Part shown: positions 8,839-17,489 of the stretch, piece after piece
How positions within the stretch are numbered: position 1 is the first letter of the stretch
Layout: each line of letters begins with the position of its first letter
DNA from: Jiangella ureilytica
Lineage (GTDB): Bacteria; Actinomycetota; Actinomycetes; Jiangellales; Jiangellaceae
Length of the DNA: 64,000 nt
Reading direction: 5' to 3'
Assembly (NCBI RefSeq): GCF_004348545.1
Contig: NZ_SMKL01000015.1
Location: 1 to 64,000, forward strand
Program-made: the position numbers and the translations under genes
The notes under the pieces: generated by a model
What the model saw: the letters and a program-made list of their open reading frames with translations, nothing else
Databases searched by the model: none
What the model was told of the DNA's origin: nothing

Positions 8839-9600
8839 ATGACCCGACCTGAGAACCCTGTCGCCATCGTGACCGGTGGCGCACGTGGCATCGGTGCCGC
8901 CGTCGCCGCCCGGCTGTCCCGCGAGGGGCACACCGTCGCCGTCCTCGATCTCGACGAACAGGCCGCGACCCTCACCACCGCCGCCATCGAGCGGACCGGC
9001 GGCCGCGCGCTCGCCGTCGGTTGCGACGTCGCCGACGAGGCCTCGGTCACCGCCGCGACGGACCGCGTCGTCGCGGAGCTCGGCCCGCCGGCCGTGCTGG
9101 TCAACAACGCCGGCGTCGGCCCGGTGGCGGGCATCACCGAGATGACCGTCGAGCAGTGGGACCACATGCTCGGCATCAACCTGCGCGGCCACTTCCTGGT
9201 GACGCGCGCCGTCGTCGGGCACCTCGTCGACGCCGGCTGGGGGCGCATCGTCAACATCTCCAGCATCTCCGCGCTCGGCGACGACGGCCGGTCGCACTAC
9301 TCCAGTGCCAAGGCCGGGCTGCTCGGCTTCACCAAGTCGCTGGCGCTCGAGCTCGCACCGCACGGCATCACCGTCAACGCGATCGGGCCCGGGTTCATCG
9401 CCACCGACATGACGGCGGCCAGTGCGCGGCGAGTGGGCCGGAGCGTCGAGGAGCACCAGCGCGCCGCCGCGGGGTCCATCCCGGTGGGCCGGGTCGGCCG
9501 GCCCGAGGACATCGCACACACCGCGTCGTACCTCATCAGTCCGGACGCCGGGTTCGTCACCGGCCAGGTGATCTACGTGGCGGGCGGGCCGGTCGGCTGA
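8839..9600 (+). CDS. FabG-like short-chain dehydrogenase/reductase
   Basis: Classical SDR of 253 residues resembling 3-oxoacyl-ACP reductase and sugar-alcohol dehydrogenases. It has TGGARGIG at residue 12, NNAGVGPV at about 90, and the catalytic motif HYSSAKAGLLGF. I chose the ATG at 8839 because the family N-terminus begins there; upstream in-frame starts add unconserved residues. It stands between the divergent 47-residue ORF and the sugar-import operon at 9710. FabG itself belongs to fatty-acid synthesis, but isolated copies such as this usually act on sugars or other alcohols. Confidence 0.88.
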   Translation: MTRPENPVAIVTGGARGIGAAVAARLSREGHTVAVLDLDEQAATLTTAAIERTGGRALAVGCDVADEASVTAATDRVVAELGPPAVLVNNAGVGPVAGITEMTVEQWDHMLGINLRGHFLVTRAVVGHLVDAGWGRIVNISSISALGDDGRSHYSSAKAGLLGFTKSLALELAPHGITVNAIGPGFIATDMTAASARRVGRSVEEHQRAAAGSIPVGRVGRPEDIAHTASYLISPDAGFVTGQVIYVAGGPVG

Positions 9601-9640
9601 CCCCGCCGGACCCGTGAAGCGCCTGGTGCAGATAGGCCCA

Positions 9641-9670
9641 TTGACGGGATATGGGATATCTGACTAGTCT
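9641..9670 (+). promoter_or_regulatory. promoter with palindrome in the spacer
   Basis: TTGACG (9641-9646) and TAGTCT (9665-9670) are separated by 18 bases, a good match to a housekeeping-sigma promoter. The spacer holds a perfect inverted repeat GATAT-GGG-ATATC (9648-9660), a likely repressor site for the alpha-galactoside operon. The first gene starts 40 bases later. Confidence 0.65.
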
Positions 9671-9709
9671 CCTCGCCTGAGGCGCGATTCGTGGACACAG
9701 GGAGGTGTC

Positions 9710-10984
9710 ATGGGTACGACAGGCGGGCGATCGGTGGCCGCGTGGACGGCACGCGCGGCGGGGGTCCTCGCCGCTGCCGCGCTGCTCACCGCGTGCGGCA
9801 GCGGCTCCGACGACGAGACCAGCGGCGACGGCGACGGCGGCTCGACGACGCTGTCGCTGTGGCACTACTACGGGACGCCCGACACCCCGACCGGGGCTGC
9901 GTTGCAGGGCCTGCTCGACCGGTACGAGGAGGAGCACGACGGCGTCACCATCGAGGCGCGGCACATCCCGTTCGGCGACTTCACGCGAACGCTGCTGCAG
10001 TCCGCGGCCGGCGGCGACCTCCCCGACATCGCCCTGATCAACGGCTTCACCACGCAGGCGCTGGCCGACGCCGGCGTCATCCAGGACCTCAGCGACCGCG
10101 TCGAGGAGTGGGGCGAGTCCGACGCCTACTTCGAGACCGGCTGGGAGACCACGCAGGTCGACGGCGCCACCTACGCGATCCCGCACGTGGCCGACGCGTA
10201 CGCCGTCTACTACAACGAGACCATGCTGGCCGAGGCCGGCCTCGAGCCCCCGGCCACGTGGGCGGAGATGCAAGAGCACGCCACCGCGCTGTCCGACGGC
10301 GAGCGCTACGGCCTCGCCTTCAGCGGCATCGAGGGCGACGAGGGCGCGACGGCGCTGGTCATCAGGCTGCTCGCGGCCGGCGGCGACCCGGCCGAGATCG
10401 ACTCCGAGGCCGGCGTCACGGCGCTGACCCAGTTCGCGGACATGATCGCCGGCGGCGCGGTCTCCACCGGCGTGCTCACCTGGAACGAGGAGGACGTCAA
10501 GAACCAGTTCGCCAACGGCCAGGCCGCCATGATGATCAACTCCGCGACCTACCTGAGCGTCCTGACGGAGGAGAACCCCGAGCTGCAGTGGAACGTCGCG
10601 CTGCTGCCCACCGACGCGCAGGCGTCGACGTTCCTCAGCCAGGAGAACCTCGCCATCAGCACGTCGACGGAGAATGCCGACGCCGCGTGGGACGTCATCG
10701 CCTGGATGCAGCGGCCCGAGGTGCTCGCGGAGTACCTGCCGGAGCGCAACAAGCTGGCCGCGCGCGACGACGTCGACACCGGCGACGACCCGGTCCGGGC
10801 GATCTTCGCCGAGCAGCTGCAGCAGGCCTGGGCGCCCGAGGGCGACCTCGCCGCGGCGTCCTCGGAGGTGCTGACCCGCATCCAGGGCGCGCTGCAGGCC
10901 GCGGCGGGCGGCGGGGCGAGTGTCGAGGACGCGCTGGCCGAGGCCCAGGGCCAGATCGACGAGGCGCTGGCGAACGTCGAGTGA
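9710..10984 (+). CDS. extracellular sugar-binding lipoprotein
   Basis: Receptor of a second carbohydrate ABC importer, 424 residues. The signal peptide ends at the lipobox LTAC near residue 27, and an acidic linker and family 1 solute-binding fold follow (TLSLWHYYG at the start of the mature domain, DLPDIALINGFTT further in). GGGAGG precedes the ATG. It leads an operon with two permeases, an aldolase and an alpha-galactosidase, so the ligand may be an alpha-galactoside or a sugar-acid-containing oligosaccharide. That substrate is inference from context. Confidence 0.92.
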   Translation: MGTTGGRSVAAWTARAAGVLAAAALLTACGSGSDDETSGDGDGGSTTLSLWHYYGTPDTPTGAALQGLLDRYEEEHDGVTIEARHIPFGDFTRTLLQSAAGGDLPDIALINGFTTQALADAGVIQDLSDRVEEWGESDAYFETGWETTQVDGATYAIPHVADAYAVYYNETMLAEAGLEPPATWAEMQEHATALSDGERYGLAFSGIEGDEGATALVIRLLAAGGDPAEIDSEAGVTALTQFADMIAGGAVSTGVLTWNEEDVKNQFANGQAAMMINSATYLSVLTEENPELQWNVALLPTDAQASTFLSQENLAISTSTENADAAWDVIAWMQRPEVLAEYLPERNKLAARDDVDTGDDPVRAIFAEQLQQAWAPEGDLAAASSEVLTRIQGALQAAAGGGASVEDALAEAQGQIDEALANVE

Positions 10985-11922
10985 CCACGACCGTCACCGA
11001 GCCGGGAACGGCGAACGGGACCACTCCGGTCCGGGCCCCGCAGCGGGCCCGGCACTGGGGCGAGCACCTGTTCGTCGTTCCCGCGGTCGTCTTCGTCCTG
11101 GCGACCGTGCTGTACCCGCTGGTCTTCAACGTCGATCTGAGCTTCCGCGACGTCGGCGTCGCGCAGATCGTCACCGGCGGGGCCGAGTGGGTCGGCTGGG
11201 AGAACTACGCCGACCAGCTGGGGCGCGACGAGTTCTGGCACGCGCTGGTGATCTCGCTGCTCTACACCGGCCTGGCGGTCGTGGTCGCGTTCGCGCTGGG
11301 CATGGCGCTGGCGGTCTACTTCAACCAGCGCTTCCCCGGCCGCAACGTCATGCGCTCGCTGCTGCTGCTGGCCTGGATCCTGCCGACGGTGGTCAGCGCG
11401 AACGTGTGGCGGTGGATGCTCGACGGCAGCTACGGGCTGGTCAACGCGCTGCTCGAGGCCGTGGGGCTGGTCGACGGCGACCTGTTCTGGCTGGCCCGTC
11501 CGGTGCCGGCGCTGTTCGCCGTGGTCATCGCGACGGCGTGGTCGTTCACCCCGTTCATCATGATCCTGCTGCTGGCCGGGCTGCAGGGCATCCCGGACAC
11601 GCTCTACGAGGCCGCGAAGATCGACGGCGCCGGCGCCTGGCGGCGGTTCACCAGCGTGACGATGCCGCTGCTGAAGCCGGTCAACCTGACGGCGCTGCTG
11701 CTCTGCTTCATCTCCACGTTCAAGACCTTCGACACGGTGTTCCTGATGACCCGCGGCGGTCCGGGCGAGGCCACGATGATCCTGCCGATCTACGCCTACA
11801 ACGAGGCGTTCGAGTTCTTCCGGTTCGACACCGGCGCCGTCGCGACCACCCTGATGCTGGTGGTGCCGCTCGGCCTGTCGGTCTTCTACTTCCGCTCGCT
11901 GCGCCGTGAGGAGGCGGCATGA
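10981..11922 (+). CDS. sugar ABC transporter permease (UgpA/MalF type)
   Basis: Channel subunit of 313 residues and about six membrane helices. An EAA loop is visible as TLYEAAKIDGAGAWRRF near residue 205. The GTG start overlaps the binding-protein stop as GTGA. It pairs with the next gene to form the channel. Confidence 0.93.
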   Translation: MTTTVTEPGTANGTTPVRAPQRARHWGEHLFVVPAVVFVLATVLYPLVFNVDLSFRDVGVAQIVTGGAEWVGWENYADQLGRDEFWHALVISLLYTGLAVVVAFALGMALAVYFNQRFPGRNVMRSLLLLAWILPTVVSANVWRWMLDGSYGLVNALLEAVGLVDGDLFWLARPVPALFAVVIATAWSFTPFIMILLLAGLQGIPDTLYEAAKIDGAGAWRRFTSVTMPLLKPVNLTALLLCFISTFKTFDTVFLMTRGGPGEATMILPIYAYNEAFEFFRFDTGAVATTLMLVVPLGLSVFYFRSLRREEAA

Positions 11923-12761
11923 GCGCGGCGACGGCGTCGGTTCGGCGGCGCCGCCGGCTCACCGCCGGCGGCGTGCTCATCACGGCCCTCTACCTGCTGC
12001 CGGTGTACTGGATGCTGGCGACGTCGCTGAAGGAGTCCTCGGACATCTTCGCCACGCCGCCGCAGCTGTTCCCGTCGCCGATCAGCCTGACGTCCTACAC
12101 CGAGACGGTCGTCAACCACGCCGGCATCGGCCGCGGCCTGCTCAACAGCACGGTCATCGCCGCGGGGACGACGGTGGTGACGCTGGCGGTCGCGGTGCCG
12201 GCGGCGTACGCGCTCGCCCGGCTGCGAGTGCGGTTCGTGGCGCTGCTGATCCTGCTGTTCCTGGTCGTGCAGATGGTCCCGGCGGTCAACCTGGCGCTGC
12301 CGATGTTCGTGATCTTCAGCCGGGCCGACCTGGTCAACTCCTATGCGGGGCTGATCCTGGCGAACTGCTCATTGGCGATCCCGCTGGCCATCACGATCCT
12401 GCGGCCGTACTTCCTGTCGGTGCCCGGTGAGGTGATCGAGGCGGCCAAGATCGACGGCTGCACGACGTGGACGGCGTTCCTGCGGGTCGCGCTGCCGGTC
12501 TCGGTGCCGGGGCTGATCACCGTCGCCGTCATCAGCTTCCTCGGCGCGTGGGGCGAGTTCGTGTTCGGGCTGGCGCTGGCGTCGGACGAGGGCATGCAGC
12601 CGATCACCGTCGTGCTGGCCGGGCTGACGAACTCGTTCGGGACCCGCTGGAACGACCTGATGGCGGTCTCCGTCGTGGTCGCGCTGCCGATCATCGTCGT
12701 CTTCGTCTTCCTGCAGCGCTACATCGTCGGCGGCCTCACCGCCGGTGCCACCAAGAGTTGA
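11919..12761 (+). CDS. sugar ABC transporter permease (UgpE/MalG type)
   Basis: Second channel subunit, 280 residues. An Arg-rich N-terminus (RRRRR near residue 10) is followed by six predicted helices and the EAA loop EVIEAAKIDGCTTWTAF. The ATG overlaps the preceding stop as ATGA. As in the first importer of this window, no ATPase gene follows, which suggests a shared ATPase. Confidence 0.93.
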   Translation: MSAATASVRRRRRLTAGGVLITALYLLPVYWMLATSLKESSDIFATPPQLFPSPISLTSYTETVVNHAGIGRGLLNSTVIAAGTTVVTLAVAVPAAYALARLRVRFVALLILLFLVVQMVPAVNLALPMFVIFSRADLVNSYAGLILANCSLAIPLAITILRPYFLSVPGEVIEAAKIDGCTTWTAFLRVALPVSVPGLITVAVISFLGAWGEFVFGLALASDEGMQPITVVLAGLTNSFGTRWNDLMAVSVVVALPIIVVFVFLQRYIVGGLTAGATKS

Positions 12762-12774
12762 TGAGGAGCAGTGC

Positions 12775-13683
12775 ATGAGCACAGACACCGCTGAGGCGTT
12801 CGAGCTCTGGGCGGCCACGCCGACCCCGTTCCGGCCCGACGAGAGCCTGGCGCCGGAGGTGGTCCCGGCCCAGGCCGCGCACCTGGCCGCGCTGGGCATC
12901 GACGGCGCGTTCGTGGGCGGCACCACGGGCGAGTCGATGGCACTGACGGTCGACGAGCGGGCCGAGCTGATCAGCGCCTGGGCCGAGCACCGCGGCGACG
13001 GGCTGCTGCTCGGCGCGCACGTGGGCGACCTCAGCCTGGTCGACGCCCGGCGGCTGGCCCGGCACGCCGCCGACGCCGGCGTCGACCTCATCGCGGCCGT
13101 CGCGCCGTTCTACGGCGAGCCGCCGTCGGTCACGGCGATCGTCGACTACCTGGCCGAGATCGCGGCGGCTGCGCCCGACGTCCCGCTGTGCTACTACCAC
13201 ATCCCCTCGATGACGGGGCTGCGCGCGGCGCCGTCGGCCGTGGTCGAGCAGGCGGCGGCGCGGGTGCCGAGCCTGCGCGCCGTCAAGTTCACCGACGGCG
13301 ACCTGCTCGAGTTCATCCGCACGCGCGAGGCCGCCGACGGCGTCCGGGTCTACTTCGGCAAGGACGAGCTGCTGCCGGCCGGCGTGGCCTGCGGCGCGAC
13401 CGGCGCCATCGGCAGCCTGTACAACGTGCTCGCCCCGGTGGCGCGCGAGGTCCGGTCGCGGATCCTGGCCGGCGAGGTCGAGTCGGCGCTGGCCCTGCAC
13501 CGCCCGTTCCGCGACATCGCCGCCGTCGCCGACCGGTTCGGCTCGATCCCCGTCGTCAAGGAGCTGATCAACCGGTTCGGCCCCGACGCGGGCTCGGCGC
13601 GGGCGCCGTGGGGCCGGCTGAACGCCGACGCCGTCGCCGCCGTCGACGGGCTGGTGCAGGACTTGAAGGCGGTCGTGTCCTGA
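12775..13683 (+). CDS. DHDPS/N-acetylneuraminate lyase family aldolase
   Basis: Class I aldolase of 302 residues, probably cleaving a sugar acid to pyruvate and an aldehyde. The family signature GTTGES is near residue 50, the catalytic Tyr lies in YYHIPSMTG near 140, and the Schiff-base Lys is in VKFTDGD near 171. The Ile-Pro turn and Gly after Tyr recall N-acetylneuraminate lyase more than dapA, and true dapA normally sits near dapB or in lysine clusters. A GAGGAG site precedes the ATG. Being inside a sugar-import operon argues for catabolism of a sialic- or keto-deoxy-type acid, which is inference. Confidence 0.85.
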   Translation: MSTDTAEAFELWAATPTPFRPDESLAPEVVPAQAAHLAALGIDGAFVGGTTGESMALTVDERAELISAWAEHRGDGLLLGAHVGDLSLVDARRLARHAADAGVDLIAAVAPFYGEPPSVTAIVDYLAEIAAAAPDVPLCYYHIPSMTGLRAAPSAVVEQAAARVPSLRAVKFTDGDLLEFIRTREAADGVRVYFGKDELLPAGVACGATGAIGSLYNVLAPVAREVRSRILAGEVESALALHRPFRDIAAVADRFGSIPVVKELINRFGPDAGSARAPWGRLNADAVAAVDGLVQDLKAVVS

Positions 13684-13742
13684 CGCCCGCGGGCGGTCTG
13701 ACAGGCTGACCCGGACGTTTCGCTGTCACGAGGGGATCGCCG

Positions 13743-15863
13743 ATGGACTCGTCGCTGGTGGTGCTGGCCCGGGCCGGGGCCGGGCTGGTGCTCGACCTGG
13801 ACACGCCGGGCCTGCCGCGGGTGCTGCACTGGGGCGCCGACCTGGGCCCGGGTGTCGACGGCGCCGCCTTCCGCTCGGTGGCGGTCCCGGGCCGGCGAGG
13901 CGGTGCACCGCCCGAGCCGGCCACGCCGACGCTGCTGCCGGCCCAGGTCGACGGCTGGGTCGGCCGGCCGGCGGTGTCGGGCGACCGCGACCGTGCCTAC
14001 CCGCACCTGCGGCTGGTGCCGTCATCGGTGTCGGTGGCGCCGGACGGCGGCGGCGTCGAGGTCGCATCGCGCGACGACGCCGCAGGTGTCGCCGTCGTCA
14101 GCTCCCTGGTCCTGGACGAGGCCGGCGTGCTGCGGGTGCGGCACACGCTGACCAACGAGGGAGCCGGTGCGTGGACGGTGGGAGGGCTGCGCGCCGTCCT
14201 GCCGGTGCCCGACCACGCGGCCGAGCTGCTGCACTTCAGCGGCCGGTGGGGGCTGGAGAAGATCCCGCAGCGCGAGCGGTTCCTGCCCGGCATCCGGTCG
14301 CTGGAGACACGGCGTGGGCGCACCGGGCACTCGCACACCGGGCTGCTGGTCGCCGGCACGACCGGCTTCGGCTTCGGCTCGGGCGAGGTGTGGGGCGTGC
14401 ACGCCGGCTGGAGCGGCTGGACGGTGCACGACGCGGAGCGGCTGGCCGAGGGCTGGTCGACGCTGGGCGCCGGCGAGCTGCTGGCCGCGGGCGAGGTGGT
14501 GCTGGCGCCGGGGGAGTCCTACGCGACACCGGACGTGTACTTCGTCCACTCCGACGCGGGGCTGGACGGGCTGTCGGCGCGGCTGCACACGTCGCTGCGG
14601 GCCCGTGCGGCGCATCCGACGACGCCCCGGCCGCTGGTGCTCAACACCTGGGAGGCGGTCTACTTCGACCACGACCTCGACCGGATGCGCGGGCTGGCCG
14701 ATCGTGCCGCGGCCGTCGGCGTCGAGCGGTTCGTCGTCGACGACGGCTGGTTCCTGGGCCGCCGCAACGACCTCGGCGGCCTCGGCGACTGGTTCGTCGA
14801 CCCCGGCCTCTGGCCGAAGGGGCTGCACCCGCTGGTCGAGCACGTGCGCTCGCTGGGCATGCAGTTCGGGCTCTGGGTCGAGCCGGAGATGGCCAACCCG
14901 CGGTCGCGGCTGGTCGAGGAGCACCCCGACTGGCTGCTCAGCGACCCCGACCGGCTGCCCCGCCCGTGGCGCCACCAGCACACCGTCGACGTCGCCAACC
15001 CGTCGGTCTACGCGTACCTGCTGGAGCGGCTGGACGCGCTGGTCAGCGAGTACGCCATCGACTACCTCAAGTGGGACCACAACCGCGACCTGCTCGAGGC
15101 CGTCCACGACGGCCACGCCGGCGTCCACGAGCAAACCGCCGCGGTCTACCGGCTGCTGGACGAGCTGCGGTCACGGCACCCGTCGCTGGAGATCGAGTCC
15201 TGCTCCTCGGGCGGCGCGCGGGTCGACCTGGGGATCATCCAGCGCACCGACCGGGTCTGGGCATCGGACAGCAACGACCCGCTGGACCGTCAGGCCATCC
15301 AGCGCTGGACGTCGCTGCTGCTGCCGCCGGAGCTGATCGGCGCGCACGTGGGGCCGGGCCGCACGCACGTCTCGGGGCGGGTCACCGAGCTGCAGCTGCG
15401 GTGCGCGACGGCGCTCTTCGGCCATGCGGGCATCGAGTGGGACATCACCCAGTGCTCGCCGTCGGAGCTGGAGCTGCTGACCGAGTGGGCGGCGACGTAC
15501 AAGCGGCTGCGCCCCCTGCTCCACACCGGCCGCGTCGTCCGCGCCGACACCGACGACGCCCACGTGCTGCACGGCGTGGTGGGGGACGGCCAGGCGGTGT
15601 TCAGCTACGTGGCCCTGGCGACGATGACGGCGGACATCCCGCCGCGGCTGCGCTTCCCCGGCCTCGAGCCCGACGTGACCTACCGAGTCGCTCCGGTGCC
15701 GGGACTGAGCAGCGCGCTGCCGCGCTGGGCCCGGGCCGCGGCCTGGCTGGAGTCCGGCGGGGTGGAGCTGCCGGGGCGGGTGCTGTCGCTGGTCGGTGTG
15801 CAGGCGCCGACGCTGAACCCCGCCCAGGTCCTCACCCTGGAGCTCACCGCGATCGCCCCATGA
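13743..15863 (+). CDS. GH36 alpha-galactosidase
   Basis: Cytoplasmic glycosidase of 706 residues, the usual length for GH36, without a signal peptide. It has an N-terminal beta-sandwich (to about 300) and a catalytic barrel. The nucleophile Asp is in KWDHNRDL near residue 444, the substrate-binding SCSSGGARVDLGI is near 486, and the acid/base Asp is in ASDSND near 508. GAGGGG precedes the ATG. As the last gene of the importer operon it would hydrolyse alpha-galactosides after uptake. Some GH36 members are alpha-N-acetylgalactosaminidases, which I cannot exclude. Confidence 0.92.
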   Translation: MDSSLVVLARAGAGLVLDLDTPGLPRVLHWGADLGPGVDGAAFRSVAVPGRRGGAPPEPATPTLLPAQVDGWVGRPAVSGDRDRAYPHLRLVPSSVSVAPDGGGVEVASRDDAAGVAVVSSLVLDEAGVLRVRHTLTNEGAGAWTVGGLRAVLPVPDHAAELLHFSGRWGLEKIPQRERFLPGIRSLETRRGRTGHSHTGLLVAGTTGFGFGSGEVWGVHAGWSGWTVHDAERLAEGWSTLGAGELLAAGEVVLAPGESYATPDVYFVHSDAGLDGLSARLHTSLRARAAHPTTPRPLVLNTWEAVYFDHDLDRMRGLADRAAAVGVERFVVDDGWFLGRRNDLGGLGDWFVDPGLWPKGLHPLVEHVRSLGMQFGLWVEPEMANPRSRLVEEHPDWLLSDPDRLPRPWRHQHTVDVANPSVYAYLLERLDALVSEYAIDYLKWDHNRDLLEAVHDGHAGVHEQTAAVYRLLDELRSRHPSLEIESCSSGGARVDLGIIQRTDRVWASDSNDPLDRQAIQRWTSLLLPPELIGAHVGPGRTHVSGRVTELQLRCATALFGHAGIEWDITQCSPSELELLTEWAATYKRLRPLLHTGRVVRADTDDAHVLHGVVGDGQAVFSYVALATMTADIPPRLRFPGLEPDVTYRVAPVPGLSSALPRWARAAAWLESGGVELPGRVLSLVGVQAPTLNPAQVLTLELTAIAP

Positions 15864-15914
15864 TCGTCAACCTTCTGTGCTGTCCTGACGACACGAAAAA
15901 GTGATGATCATGGG
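15857..15914. terminator. inverted repeat across a convergent gene junction
   Basis: CCCATGATC (15857-15865) and GATCATGGG (15906-15914) are perfect 9-base complements. They enclose the stop codons of both convergent genes (alpha-galactosidase and MocR). A run of five A at 15896-15900 would read as U on the minus strand. It may act as a two-way terminator, but the 40-base loop is long. Confidence 0.35.
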
Positions 15915-17338
15915 AGGCAGGTGCGGAGACGAGTGAGGCCGGCGGCGATGCTGTCCTCGGCGATCGCACCGTAGCCGAGGGCGAACCCCTGGACCGGATG
16001 CGCGACCGCCATGGGCGAGAGCGGCAGCACCTCGACCCCGGCCGCGCGGGCGCGGGCGGCGGCCTCGACGTCGTCAGCGCCGGCGCCGGTGAGCAGCGCC
16101 GTCACGTGCAGGCCGACCAGCGACGGGACCGGCTCGAGCAGGCCGGCGAAGTCGCGGCCGAGCAGCGAGGTCACCAGGTGGTGGCGCCGCGAGTACACCC
16201 GGCGCATCCCACGGACGTGGCGGGCGAGCTGACCCTCGTCGATCAGTTCGGCCAGTGCGGCCTGGGCGGGCACGGCCGTGTGCCAGTCGAGCACCTGCTT
16301 GGCCTTGTGCATCGCGTCGCGCAGCGAGCGCGGGGCGACGACGAAGCCGAGCCGCAGGGTGGGCAGCAGGGTCTTCGAGAACGAGCCCACGTAGGCGACG
16401 TGGCCACCGGCGCCCATCCCCGGGCTCAGCCCGGCGAGCGGCTCGAACGGGCGGCCGGCGAAGCGGAACTCGCTGTCGTAGTCGTCCTCGACGATGAGCG
16501 CGCCGGTCCGCCGGGCCCAGTCGAGCAGCGCCAGCCGCCGGGCCAGCGACATCGAGATGCCCAGCGGGAACTGGTGCGACGGCGTCACGTAGACCAGCCG
16601 CGCGGCGTCCGGCAGCGCGTCGACCACCAGGCCCTCGTCGTCGACGGGGACGGGGACGACGGTGCAGCCCGACGACGTGAGCAGCTTGCGGGGAAGCGGG
16701 TAGCCGGGGTCCTCGACCGCGACCACGTCACCCGGGGCGAGCAGCACCCGGGCGACGAGGTCGACGGCCTGCTGACTGCCGTTGGTGACGATGACGTCGT
16801 CGGCGCCGGCCGGGACGCCGCGGGCGACGGCGACGTGCCGGGCGATCGCGGCACGCAGCGACGGCAGGCCCGCGGCCGCGATGTGCGCGCCGGCGCCCAC
16901 CGCCGTCGACCGCAGCTGCCGCGCCGTCACGCGCCGCCAGGCCGCGTACGGGAACAGCGACGCGTCGGGGATGCCGGGCCGGAAGTCGAACTCGGCGGCG
17001 GCCGCCGAGAGGTCGGTCGCCTCGGTCAGCGTCGCCCAGACCGGGCGTGCGGCCAGAGCGCCCTGGTCGCCGTCGTCGCCCGCGGGCCGGTCCTGCGCGA
17101 GACCGTCGGCCACGAACGTGCCGACGCCGGTGCGGGCGGTGAGGAAGCCCTCGGCGACCAGCCGGTCGTAGGCCATGCTGACCGTGTTGCGGGCGACGCC
17201 GAGGTCGCCGGCCAGCTCCCGCGTCGGCGGCAGCGGCCGGCCCGCGGGGAGCAGCCCGGCCAGGATCGCCGTCCGGACCTGCCGGTAGATCTGGCCGGAC
17301 AGGTCGCCCCGCCCGTCCAGCCGCACGTGCAGGTCCAT
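15908..17338 (-). CDS. MocR/GabR-type PLP-dependent regulator
   Basis: Fusion of a GntR winged helix (residues 1-75, LPPTRELAGDLGVARNTVS) and an aminotransferase fold type I domain, 476 residues. The PLP lysine is K322 in GSFSKTLLP, and VEDDYDSEFR near 285 holds the cofactor-ring Asp. MocR proteins sense PLP or an amino compound and usually control a divergent neighbour, here the secreted SnoaL-like protein at 17490. It converges on the alpha-galactosidase and is probably unrelated to sugar use. Confidence 0.93.
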   Translation of the reverse strand: MDLHVRLDGRGDLSGQIYRQVRTAILAGLLPAGRPLPPTRELAGDLGVARNTVSMAYDRLVAEGFLTARTGVGTFVADGLAQDRPAGDDGDQGALAARPVWATLTEATDLSAAAAEFDFRPGIPDASLFPYAAWRRVTARQLRSTAVGAGAHIAAAGLPSLRAAIARHVAVARGVPAGADDVIVTNGSQQAVDLVARVLLAPGDVVAVEDPGYPLPRKLLTSSGCTVVPVPVDDEGLVVDALPDAARLVYVTPSHQFPLGISMSLARRLALLDWARRTGALIVEDDYDSEFRFAGRPFEPLAGLSPGMGAGGHVAYVGSFSKTLLPTLRLGFVVAPRSLRDAMHKAKQVLDWHTAVPAQAALAELIDEGQLARHVRGMRRVYSRRHHLVTSLLGRDFAGLLEPVPSLVGLHVTALLTGAGADDVEAAARARAAGVEVLPLSPMAVAHPVQGFALGYGAIAEDSIAAGLTRLRTCLP

Positions 17339-17390
17339 GTCTCCGGAGCTTAGGACCGCTGCGTGCCCGGCATGTCACCCGGCCGTGATC

Positions 17391-17449
17391 GGCCCAGTGC
17401 AGAACCCCGTCCTGTGGCCCAGAGCGCGCGCCCGGACCGTGGCTAGCGT
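17391..17449 (+). promoter_or_regulatory. GGCCCAG direct repeat and -10 box
   Basis: GGCCCAG occurs at 17391-17397 and 17416-17422, a 25-base period compatible with the direct repeats that MocR proteins bind. TAGCGT at 17444-17449 is a fair -10 box, 40 bases before the start of the secreted protein gene. Binding by the adjacent MocR is inference. Confidence 0.4.
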
Positions 17450-17489
17450 GGCGAACGGCTCAGGGACACACAGGTCAGGAGGGTTCGCC

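Noticed and set aside
12775-13683. dapA of lysine synthesis
   Set aside because: It lies inside a sugar-import operon, and its Tyr motif YYHIPSMTG looks more like sugar-acid lyases.
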